Shown in pieces: positions 23,690-34,800 of a DNA stretch of 64,000 nucleotides. The notes beneath the pieces were generated by a model, which worked only from the letters and a program-made list of their open reading frames with translations, did no database searches and was not told the origin of the DNA. This DNA is from Apteryx mantelli. Its lineage: Eukaryota > Chordata > Aves > Apterygiformes > Apterygidae. The first letter of the stretch is position 1. The number at the start of each line of letters is the position of its first letter. The DNA is taken from contig NC_089978.1 of assembly GCF_036417845.1 (NCBI RefSeq), positions 127,316,183-127,380,182 of the forward strand. Reading direction: 5' to 3'. The translations under genes and the position numbers were made by a program.

Positions 23690-25600
23690 CAGGTTGATGC
23701 TCTGGACTGCAGGAGCTGAGATGAGTGGATATGGTTAGAGTTAGAGTTCAGGAAAGAAAGCTGGAATGCACACTTACTGCAGTACCTTGTCAGTGTGGTG
23801 GGTCTAGGATAAGGGCTGGTGATGGCAAGGACTTTGCCTTCTGGCTAGTTGTGATGTGAAATGCTGGCAGTAGTGTTATTATTAAAGGCAGTATGAAGGT
23901 TGGATGCATGGTTTGGATTTAGGAATGCAGTCTGTGGAACCGTGTTTCTCCCTGCATCACAGCAGCCCTGCAGTCCATTATTTCAGAGGTGTTTTTATAG
24001 GAGTGAACAGCTGATGAGCCATCCTAAAGGCAACAGGAGTGACTGACTACAGTTAAGGTGACTGTCACAGTTGTGGTTAGGATTAGGATTCTGGAGGGAC
24101 AAGGTGGGAGACCTGCTTTTAATATGGAATGAGGGCTGATGCCTGAAAGGATGATGGGCTCATCCCTGATCTGGGAGTTGACAATCTATAATGAAGCATA
24201 TATTAGGGGGCATATCAGGAAGCACTAGGGGGCATAGGAAGCATATTAGTGTTAGGGAGCAAGAAAGGAGAGAACAGAGAACTTATATTACTGATGAATC
24301 CTGTCCATCAGGGTGAGGGCCGCTGCTGGCAGGGGAGAGTGCAGTTCAAATGCTCTGGCATTGAATAGAGGACAGGCAGGCTTAATATTATGATATTAAG
24401 ATGTTATTAAAATTAGGGTTGGGTTAAAGGTCAGGGTTCAAGAAAGCAGAGGTTGTAAATATAAATTTATTGCTGAATCCTGCCAGCCTTTTACTCTTCA
24501 TTTTAGGGGTGATTTTCCTGCAATGAACTGTCAGTGATTAATCTGCAGTCAAAGGTGTGACAGCACTACAGAAAAAGCATCTGACAGTTATGGAGACAGA
24601 ATTCAGGGTAGAAGAGGACAAAAACCTGAATTCACTGATAGGTCCTACACAATTTAGAGAGACAGTCAGGGCTGATGCCAGAAAGGTGCTCAGCTTAGCA
24701 TTAATTCTGAAGTTTGTGGTGGTTGCTAGTCTGTCCAGAAGCCTATTTTAAGGCTAGCATCACAGTTAGGACTTCTGTGCAGAAGAGGATGGAGAGCCAA
24801 ACTTAGTGTTGAATCCTATCAGTCTAAGGAGGGACAACTGAGGCGAGATTTGGTGTTTGCAGACATCAACAATGTCTGGATAGTTTTGACTTGGGATAGG
24901 GTGAGTGAGGTTACCTGCCACTGAAGGCCATGTTTGGATTTTTGGCTTCCATTTGGAAAGTAGCAGTTGTAGGGTGACCTCTGCTGTTGGATCCTGCCAG
25001 GCCTCAAGTTCCAGTTTCAGGACTAGGTCTCTTAACAATGAACAAGGAATAACGTATAATGTATAATTCATCTTGGTTTTACACTGAAGAGGCTAAGGAA
25101 GAAGAGCAAACTTTGGTGTCAGAGAAGTCAGTCATTTTGGTATGAGATCTGGAGTACAGTTCAGTATTGCATTAAGAAAGCACCCCTATCATTAATATTA
25201 AAGTTATATTATGGTCCAGGAAAGAAGAGGATAGAATAGTAAGTTAATAGGTGGATCTACTGAGTCCTGTAGGAATAGGATATGGGCTGATATCTGTAGA
25301 GATGTACGTTTATCTCTAATCTTAAGTTTTAGGGGGTCGGAGTTGGTGTTTTTTTATTGCATTTATTGGCTAAGGTTGTGTTAAGATTTAGGGTAAAGAA
25401 AGCTGAATTTGGAAACTGAGTTTCTTGCGGGATCCTAGCAGGTCATGGCTGGCCCTACCTGTGACTAATAGATGATTAATACCATGGCAGAAAAAGTTGG
25501 TAGGGTTTGATTTTGTGATGAATAAGACTGCGTTTGGGGCCAGGGATTTGTGCAGCAAGTTGTCAGTGTCAGGTTTCCAAGAAAGAATTTTTCACCCCAA
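23690..25600. repeat. Decayed tandem array, spacing about 165-180 bp
   Basis: Degenerate copies of the same word order recur through this 1.9-kb stretch: GGTTAGGGTT-like, then CAGGAAAGAAGAGG-like, then GAATCCTGTCAG-like, then GAGGGCTGATGCC-like with AGAAAGG following. The TCCT of the third word falls at 24299, 24478, 24643, 24814, 24992, 25265 and 25433, giving steps of 179, 165, 171, 178, 273 and 168. An earlier ACCT version at 23784 lies 515 bp before 24299, which is three steps. The GGGCTGATGCC word is seen near 24132, 24670 and (as GGGCTGATATC) 25281. Copies are too diverged for recent amplification. I do not recognise the family. Minus-strand frames at 24766-25071 are by-products of the array and are not proposed as genes. 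Confidence 0.65.
24196..24262. repeat. Short local reiteration inside the decayed array
   Basis: Words of the type GAAGCATATATTAGGGGGCA, GGAAGCACTAGGGGGCATAG and GGAAGCATATTAGTGTTAGG follow each other at about 19-27 bp spacing. This finer repeat sits within the longer-period array. Confidence 0.6.
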
Positions 25601-25604
25601 CTTT

Positions 25605-28600
25605 TCAGTTTGGCTAGCTAGGCTAAAAGCTTCTTTTCATAGTGTTATATTTGTTTGACATACGTGACTTAACTTTATGCATGGAGGCAGATATGGATAC
25701 AAAAATTAAAGAGAACAACAGAGTCATCTATAATATTAATGAAAAAGTAAACACTTCAGTTTTTTTCTGTATCACCATATGACAACACAGAGTAGCACAT
25801 GAAGCATGTCAATGGGACACTCTGCGTAAGCTTCCACTGCAAACCCCTATTGCTTTCCCTGTTTTGTAGGCGAGTGCAAGGTTTCAACATTCAGAGTTGT
25901 CCTTCTGGCAAGTTTTATTAATGTTAAATATTCATGTATGAAATCTGTTCAGATCAAAGCTTGGAATCATTTTGGATTTGTTCATGACCAATCAAAATGC
26001 CATATAAATTTCAGACTCTGCCATCTGAGTAACCTGAATGCAGAGAATGAAGGACAATATCCTGTACTTCTAATTTAATTTTCCCATCAGTGTTTGTTTG
26101 AACTCTGTCCATGGGTCAGGACAATGGATGTCTGAGCAAATACTTTCTGCTTATACTATCCAGGACTGTGTGTGCAAAATTCCAGTTAAAATTTCAGCTA
26201 CGGTTTATAGTCAGTTAAACTGACTTTTCCCACATAGAAAATAACACCTTCAGAGTAAGAACTGTATTAATGGGCTATATATATCACTTGCCGGTTGCAG
26301 AACTTTGGTCTTATGCAACTTGGACCCCCCTCGGGCTCCAGATATTGACTGGAGTTGGAAGAATCTTATAACCTTCATAAAATAAAATTTTGCTGAACTT
26401 GGAATGGCCCCACAAGCATATTTGCTGTACACACAGAGAAAACAGTAGGTGAGGCAATGGCAGAAGAATGTTTTGACTCACTTAACCTGCAGAAAGAAGG
26501 TAAAACATGTGGAGGAAGACAGTAGCAGGTAGAAGCATGCAGTTCCCCTTTGGGTCAGCTGTTTTCAGAAAGTATTTTTCCATTCACTTCTAAATTTCAT
26601 CTCTGTGAGTCCAAACATCCTCAGCCTTGAACTTGTCAGTGACAGGTAGGCAGAAATGGTATTTCCACCAGAAATGGTGTTTTCCTGTTAGCCTGGAAAA
26701 ACCAAGTGGGAAAGTCTGCCAAAAAAAATCTGGACCTTTTGGATTTTCTTGAAAGACCCAAACATTGTTATTTCCTCTAGTTTTGTATTTGGTATCTGAG
26801 AGAGATTGACTCATAAGTGTTCCCATGGTCTTTGCATACATAAAGAAATGGCATTTATTTTAGATTGATGAAACAAAGAGCCAAGCAGCCTCCAGGAGGG
26901 TGCTTCCGCAGTGTGACCCTGAATGTAGTCTGAGAACAGAACGGCTGCTCCCTGGGAACATAAGAAGCACCTACCAGCAGTAGGCAGACAAGGCTGTCTG
27001 GCTCTATGGGCAAGATGATGCAGCAAAATTCAGATATTAACATTCAAATGTCCTCAAAACAAAGACAGATGGAGTCAGGATTTTGCTTTGGATCACTAAG
27101 AGATAGGCTGTTTGCAAACTGGAGCCGTGGTCAGATTTCAAACAGCTTGAACACTCAGAGATACCAGATATGGACAGTGGCTTAGGTCCTTAAAATATTA
27201 AGTGTTTATATATTTTTACTGTAGCTTCTATGTACAGAGTAAATGTGAAATAAATTCAGATAACTCACATTACAAAAGAGTAAGCTAATTCCTTCCCCAC
27301 AGAGTGTTTCATACCAAGACCATTTTGAACCTTGACCACTTTAAACCTCTATCTGAATTTCAATCAGCTGTAAACAGTTTCAGGCCCTGTGTATTCAGCC
27401 TACATTTGACATCACTTCAGTCTTTTGCAGGCCAATCAGTGTTAATTTAGGTAGATATTCCATCCGATCCCCTTTCAAATTTAAAGAACTCTTGTTCCCT
27501 GATAAATTAGAGATAAGCAAACAGAAATTTAACAAACATTTTGTACATATCTACTTATTGTAACAGTTATATCAAGAGCAGCTGGCAGACTTCGAAAAAT
27601 CTCCAGACATAGGCTTAATATGAAGATTATGGTACTTTAAATTTTATCTGTTACACAGGAGAGCATCAAGAAAATATGTCATACTTAAAGAGAAAACCAC
27701 TTTATGATATATTTAAGATGATAGTTGGTCATTGCCAGCTTACTTCTCCTTGCATTATATCAAGGTTTGAGTATGGCTAAAATCCCATTTCCAAGTAATT
27801 CGGATTCTTCCAGCCCATTTCTGCAACATCAGTTTACTGCACCATTCACAACCATTCCACTTTGCCTGTGTTGCTAAATGATGGAACTTTTCATAGTCAT
27901 GATTTTCTTTAGGATGGAAATTGGAGGGTGATGGAAAGAAGACAGAGGAAATAAAACAACCTTAGAAGGAAAAATAGGAAATTTAAAGTTGCTTTTGGAA
28001 GAGAAAATATGAAATAACACAATCTAATGTTACATTTTAGCAGCACAAAATTATCTTGACTGCTGTCTTGAAGGTGTTTGGCTCTGTTTATCCTTCACAA
28101 ACTTCTGCATACATTTAAAGTCTGGGAATACTGAATCCTGGAAGACCAAGTTTTCAAATCATAGGAGGGAGCCATGAAGCTGTTCAGATTCAGAGCTCTT
28201 TTTTAGAAAAAAAAAATTGCTCAAGAGCTTGGCCTTGACCTTCCTGTCACCAAAGTTATCCAGACAGTGAATGTGCTCCAGAGCTGTGAGTCAGGAAATG
28301 CGGGCTCCCAAGTGAGTTTTTCTCATTGAGCTAAAACCCAAGCTTAGCACCAGAGCAGGCTTCTATTGAAAGCATATCAGTGTAATGATGGACCCCTCTA
28401 AAATAGACTAGGATGACAGCCACGATGACACTACCTCTTCCCAGTGAGTTTTCCTCTGCCTCTATTCAGTGGCCCTCAGATAAACAACATGCAGGGCTGA
28501 CAAGCACATTCCATGAGCATTACTTAAAACACATTTCAATGACTTCAGCTACAAACATTTCCTCCCGTTTTTCTCACTGCCGTGATCATCCCATGACTTT

Positions 28601-29738
28601 AATGGCTTTAAATACTCACTATCACAATTGTTTTAACCTATCTATCTGTTTTATACCAGCCAACCTTTCTGCTTCTAATTTCTTCTTGCTTTCATAACAA
28701 TTTTATGTAACAGTCTAAGTTGGATTTTTGTAATTTCAGACAACTCCAGACAACCAGTCTAGCCTTCCATGGACCTCAATCATTTGTAGACACTAATGGG
28801 GTATAAAGCCTAGACGTGACAGACATGCAGCGTGACAGGCCAAACTGCATAAATGAAGTAGCTGCAGGGCAATACTTGGGAGAAAAAAAAACAGTATATC
28901 GAACACTTACAGCTGTTCAGTTCAGTATACCAGGACAGAAGTCCCAAACTGAAAAGGACTGGCATTAATACCTTTGGAAATGGAAGTGGATGTCTAACTT
29001 CAGCTCATTTCATTTGTCAGTGTTTCTGATTCTCTGGCTGCAACCTCTACAAACCTGCAGATCTGGCTTTGGCAGTGCCACTGTTAAAATGCAGCTGAAT
29101 GGCAGCACGTTTGCTGAGGGGCATGCTTCTGTCAAGAAGAGGAAGAAGAAGAAGCACCTGCCATGCAATTTATTAGCAGCTATCACCTTTACAAAGCTAC
29201 CGAATTCTCTTTCCACCTACAATTTTCTTTTCACCACCCAGGCATTTGAAATGTGAAGAGAGTGCAATTGTCCTTTTTCTCTTGCTTAGTTCCTGTTAAG
29301 TTCCGTCCTTTCCTTATCACTTTCATGTGTCTATCAACACCACCTTTTCTGCACAGCTTTCTCAGTTACTGAACGCAGAACTCTAACTTCTGTTTCTTTC
29401 TTAAAGAAATTGTCATGGGTAAACTGAATTCCAGGTTAAAAAGATACTGTACCTCAAGAGTTTTGTAGGAAGCATTTCATGACAGGGTCCAAAATATGTA
29501 ATGGAGTAAAGATACTATGTTCTTGAACTGGCACAGTTGTGACTAATCCTCTTCAGTGCTCTAACTCAGCTGATAAACATTTGTAATGGCTGTGTTTATC
29601 ACAAACTTGGGACTGCTTGCATTTGGACACCATTCCTACCAGAGGGTTTAAAGCCTTGGATTAACCTTCAAGCAAGCAAAGCATTAACTCTTTTCATGTG
29701 AGAAGCAACGGTGTAAAAGAAAAAGGCTCCTGGCTAGT
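25605..29738. other. Unique noncoding DNA
   Basis: No gene or clear mobile element was recognised. Around 26640-26700 AAATGGT words are repeated and partly inverted (GAAATGGTATTTCC, GAAATGGTGTTTTCC). A purine run GAAGAGGAAGAAGAAGAAG lies at about 29136-29154. The 94-codon frame at 28413-28697 and other frames here look like chance. Confidence 0.5.
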
Positions 29739-29741
29739 TCT

Positions 29742-29876
29742 TAGATAAAATTTACATTTACAAATGAGGAAAGGGAGACGAAGAGGTTTCCTTAAGGTTC
29801 CCAGCCAGGCTGTAGCAGCAGGGGTTAGGACTCATGGAGATTCTCGCCCCCCACTCACACACTTCCACTGCACTGG
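29742..29876 (-). mobile_element. MIR-type SINE relic
   Basis: The + strand reads as the reverse complement of MIR: TTTACATTTACAAATGAGGA (the 'cattttacagatgaggaaac' block), then GAAGAGGTTTCCTTAAGG, then a CAGCAGGGGTTAGGACTCAT block that matches the sauropsid MIR variants reading 'aggactcaggag'. Block order and spacing fit. Diverged, with no coding. Confidence 0.7.
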
Positions 29877-29879
29877 CAC

Positions 29880-31340
29880 AACTGCAGGTATTTTCTTGTT
29901 CTCATTCATTTAGAACGAACAAAGATCAAGATCAATATAAAATGAAAAGACTAACTGTAGGGAGAAAGAGCTTGTAGGAAGTTACATATTTTAATTTGCA
30001 CCTCCAATATTTTACAAGTACAATTTTTATTTTTGTAGTTTATGTGACTACATTTTCAAGTGTAAATAAAATACACCAACTGTGATCAGAACTAGCAGAG
30101 ATAAACGCAACTCACCATGTATTTTCCTTAAATAAACAAAGACTATTTGTTCTGATTTTCTTCTTCATTTTTTTATATGGTCCTATAACTGTGAAAAATT
30201 AAACAATGAATGGAAACCCCTCCAGGGTGTTCAGCTGCAATGAATGTAGCTTCTGCCACTTGGTAATGAAAGAAGAGAAAACTTTTCACTTCTTTGCAAG
30301 CCAGATGTCTCCTGCTGCAAAAGTGTTTGATACTGAGACCTCAAAGAGAGTAGAGGCAAATGGTAGATTTTTAGAGGCAATATTTCTCCCCTTTGATGCA
30401 GGATAAATTTTTATTTAATTTCAAAATTTAAGCTGTACATACAAATCTGCCACTAATACAGAGGCTGTCATTAACTGTATCTCCTTAGAGTTGAAGAGAG
30501 TTTCCCTACAATGCAAGTACTTGAAATAACATCTTACCTCTTCTGTTTGAAACACAGACCTGTTTACATAAGTGGGTTGACCAGAGACAGTTTCTGGCCA
30601 AACAAATGTTCAAGAAGATTAATGACGAACACATGTTCTATTTTGTTATCTGAAGCAACACCCAAATTCTCGACTGAAATCTAGGCTATGTGATGGCACA
30701 GAGTGTTAGTTAGGGGTATTTCCTGGTTTTGGAGTGTTAACCCACTGTGTCCGCTTTTGTTGCTCTTTGGAGAATGCAGCTATTTTTTGTAGAAGGTTTT
30801 TGTGGAAGGATTTCACTCCATTGCTAGGGAAAGGGTGAATTTTCCCTTCTGTTATAGGGCTGAGAAATGGAAGTAGAGGTGTCCCAAATGTGTGTGCAGA
30901 AAGCATTTCACTGTTTGGCCCACAGGATAGAAGCACAACAAACAGATCACTGGGAAGAGCAGCTCCTCCCTAATCAAGCTATTCTGCAGTTGTTAGGATG
31001 CCTTTAAAGCTTAGCGCATAGCAAAATGTTTGGTATTATCCGGGGTCGCTGGCTACTATGGGGAAAACACAGTAACTTGTGGCTGCTTCTGTTTGCTCAC
31101 CATAGTTACATATGCATCCAGACTGTAAAACTGTTCAACAGCCTGGAAGCCTTTTTAGACCTCTCAGTGCTACTGGATAATTAAATAGCACTAATGCAAA
31201 ATCCCTCAGGCCATTCAATTGAACAGATCTGGGCATGTCCATCCATGTATTTACAGAGATAAATTCAAGCCATTATATCTAGAAAGCTGCAGAAACCTGC
31301 AGATGGAACTAGACATCAATATGGAACCAGACATCAGACA
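29880..31340. other. Unique noncoding DNA
   Basis: No gene was recognised. A 66-codon frame at 30206-30406 and a minus-strand 76-codon frame at 30706-30936 show no family resemblance. Confidence 0.5.
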
Positions 31341-31342
31341 CC

Positions 31343-31895
31343 AGACCTGACGGTCCTGATGGAGAAAACAAGCTGAACATGAGCCAGCAATGTACCTTTG
31401 CAGCAAAGGCCAACAGCATCTGTTGAAAGAAAAGAAAGACAGGGACATACTGGAGTGACTCTAGCAAAGGGCCACAAAGATGACTAAGGGATTGGAGCAT
31501 CTAACATATGAGGAGAAGCTGAGAGAGCTGGGATTGTTTAGCCTCAAGAAGAGAAGGCTTGGGGGGATCTTATCAATGTGTATACCTGCTGGGAGGGTGT
31601 GAAGAAGATTAAGCCACTCTTCTCAGTGGTGTCCAGTGAAAGGACAAGAGGCAATGGGCACAAAATGAAATACAAGAAATTCCATTTAAGCATCAGAAAA
31701 AAACTTACTGTAAGGGTGACTGAACACTGCCACAGGTTGCCCAGGGAGTTTGTGGAGTTTCAGAGCTTGGAGATATTCAAAACCCGGCTGGACACAATCC
31801 TGAGCAATCTGCTCTAGTTGACTCTGCATGGAGCAGGGGGGTTGGTCTAGACAATCTCCAGAGGTCCCTTCCAACCTCAACTATGTGGTTGCCTG
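31343..31895 (+). mobile_element. CR1 LINE, 5'-truncated, 3' end of ORF2 plus 3' UTR, with an internal deletion
   Basis: This is the best-preserved mobile element in the window and a typical avian CR1. It opens with the ORF2 block GACCTGACGGTCCTGATGG...ACCATGAGCCAGCAATGT-like and runs to the 3' end AGAGGTCCCTTCCAACCTCA. The frame at 31578-31817 encodes the CR1 ORF2 C-terminus: LFSVVSSERTRGNGHK, then IRKKLTVRVTEHCHRLPREF, then LEIFKTRLDTILSNLL, and a stop. Just upstream, the block that should lie between 'AACAGCATCTG' (31420) and 'GACAGGGACATACTGG' (about 31438) is missing. From the known CR1 layout I infer a deletion of the order of 150 bp. 5' truncation is the normal result of incomplete target-primed reverse transcription. 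The copy cannot move by itself. Confidence 0.93.
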
Positions 31896-31899
31896 ATTA

Positions 31900-34800
31900 C
31901 AGGTCTAGCCATGTGAGTGAGTCTGTCACCTTGGGGGTTCACTCTTCATACCACCTCTGCACTGAAAACAGAATGTAGCTTAAGAGCATGTCCCAGATGA
32001 GTATTTCAAGTCCTATGGGAGATGGATTCTTATCACCTAGAGTCTCACTCATCAACACCGTCTTTGACAGCTACATTGTTCCTCACAACTCTTGTTATCT
32101 CCTGTCTGTCAGTAGGGGAAACATGAAAACACAGGAGAAAGAAATGTCAGAGGTCCTGGAGTACCTGTTTACCACACAGACTGTGGCAGACTCTCTTGCC
32201 AGGCAGGAGAATGATCAAACATCTCATTGCTGCTGGACTTACAGCCCATAGTCACTTCTCCCATTTGGCATTCCATATGACTACTTCTCACAGGCTAGCA
32301 CAGCCACACAAAGCAGTATGCAGCTTCCCTCCTTATAAACCTGTCAAGCTATTTCTCCTAGAGAAAGACTAGAAGAACAAAGATTTACTTTTGGTTTTGA
32401 CTGCTTTGGGGTTGCTTAGAGTCTGTAGTAACAATAGAAAACATAAAATGGAACAAGCGGCACCCAAGGATTTAGCAGGACCAAACTTTCTGCTCTGTCT
32501 GATGTTGCACTTGTTCAATCCAGGACTGCTTTGCACATTTCAGGTTACGGGGCTGGGAGCATTAGAGGGTTGAGGTCACTGCTCTTCCATTTCCTGTTGT
32601 TTCTCTTTAGCAATGGCAGTGGCCAGTGAAGACTGAAGTAGCATCAACCCCTGGGCTGCACCAAGGACTTCAGAGAAGCCTGTCATGCATCATTTAGTGA
32701 CCACCTCCATTTTTCAGAGGGAAAAAAGCACAGCATTAAACTAGCACACCTATTGGCTCCAAGTCATGACTGCAAGTGTTTCTAGCAGTGACAGCTAAAC
32801 AGGGCACTTACTTAACCGTAGCCACACAGCTTACAGCCCAGTGTAAAAAAGTAAACTGTGTGACTGGGGATAACATAGCAGCTGCCTAAGCCACTGCAGT
32901 TAGGCCTGCCTATGTCAGAGCTATGGGGCAGCATGGCAAATGTGTGGTACAGCTAAAAGAGAACCTAGGACTCCCAGTCATTGGATTTGATCTCTGCTTG
33001 ATGTTTGCTCCAGCTATATGTCCAGTCCTTGCCAACTAGTTCTAAATGATTCATTTTGTTACTGGATAGTCATATTTTGTGGGTAGCCACTAGTCAGTTT
33101 GAGTTATTCACTTTTACAAAATACTTCCTCTAGAAGGTACTGTAAACAGAATTAATTTTTAAACAGTTTGAGTTGTTTGAAAGCCATGAGCAATGGTTAT
33201 TGATATTGGCACAGAATAGGTCACATGCTGGTGATCCAAGGCATGGAAACTGGAGCACTTTGGACAGAACTAATGTTTTTACATTCACTTGCACTATATT
33301 CAGACACTGTGGTGGTAGAAGTGTTAATTATACCCAAGACAGTAAAATGGGGAAGTTACAGGTACCAATACATGTGGACATGTGGTAAAATAAATCTTTA
33401 GATGAAGACAATCATGTATATTCAAGTAATTCAGTTTCCATTTGTTCATTACAATGTACAGTTCTATCATGGATCTATCCTGAAAGAGGAGGGGGAAGGA
33501 GTTTCTCTCATTGAAGGCAATGGAAACTATGCTTGATATAGCATGCACAAATATGGACATGAAACTGGGAAGCTGCACTGCTACAACTCTTACAGATGCG
33601 AAGAAGCATGCACCCAGATTCCCAAGCAACATACAGTGATGTTTTGACTTGAAATCTCTTGCACCGAAACTCATGTTTATGATAAAAAATGGCTGGTGCC
33701 CAACTAGCTGGCTCAACAAGCCAAGAAAGGTTTCCACTTGGTGCTTGCAGCTTAGTTACCATTAGTACAACTCAACACTGTTCTGCTTCTCTAAAAAAAA
33801 AAAATCTCTATGGCTTGCCACTGTTTGGAAAGAGCCTATAACTTCTTTGCACATGTCTAGACTGGTTTACTGCTTTTCAGTGCGACTTCTTGTTACTGTA
33901 TCAGAGCCAGTACAAGCTTTTTGACTGCTGCTGACCAAGGCAGACTCTGAAGAGTCTTCAAAGGCAAAAGAATTTGCCAGCAACTGAGTCAGTTTAAATT
34001 GCCTGCCAGGAATTTGCTGCATGCCATACAATGCAGTTTTGAGTCACCCTCTAAAAACAGTCTTGATGAATAAGTACTTAACAAGAAAAAAAAGTCTGAA
34101 ATTCCCACTTGATCCTAACTCAGGACTTTGCCATCCTCCCTTTCTCTCTGAATTCAAAGCACTTAACCTGATCTCAGTATAAATGGCTATTCAAAATGTC
34201 ACATTCAATAAGGAGCATAACCAGGGGCTGCATGCTGGGTCTTAATGAACGTGGCTTTCGGTGGAGAGGCACAGTAGTCTGATGCAATAAGACACATGCA
34301 TTGCACAGTACTGTAAAAGAAATGAGAAGCTGCCTGGATGTGTACAATCATGAGGATAATGCCCATACCTCTCACATTACAATCTGACTGAGAACAATAT
34401 GTCTGTGGAAAACAACTGTGAATTCTTTTGGAAATAAAAGTTAATTTTGTTTTACTCACCACTAGGTGTCATGACATCTTCATTTTTAAGCAGGCTGCTG
34501 AGTTTTTTTATGCCTAGGGGGAAAAAAAAGCTCAAGGTGAAGGCAGGAAGATTAGCCAGATACCTAGATGGGCTCCAATCTAAATTCTTTTCAGTAAAGT
34601 CAAGTTGGTAGATAGCACATTCAAAGAAAAATGAGAAATCATTTCCAGCCCTTTCACAGATTCACTGCCATGGCAGACCATATTGAAACACTAAAAATGT
34701 CATGAGTGCAGGTAGCTGTAAAGTTCAGCATGCTTAGTGCACCACGGAGTCCTCCTTCTATTTGTTTGCATTACTCTGTCAGAAATCAGCCCAACACTCA

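Noticed and set aside
24766..25071. 101-codon minus-strand frame
   Set aside because: It lies inside the decayed tandem array and is explained by the repeat units.
23690..25600. CRISPR-like array
   Set aside because: The repeats are long, diverged and contiguous, not short identical repeats with unique spacers, and the DNA is vertebrate.
28990..29256. 88-codon frame with a Lys-rich run
   Set aside because: The run comes from a GAA/GAG simple stretch (29136-29154), and the rest of the translation has no protein-like features.
31578..31817. 79-codon frame as a host gene
   Set aside because: It is the C-terminal part of CR1 ORF2 and belongs to the transposable element.
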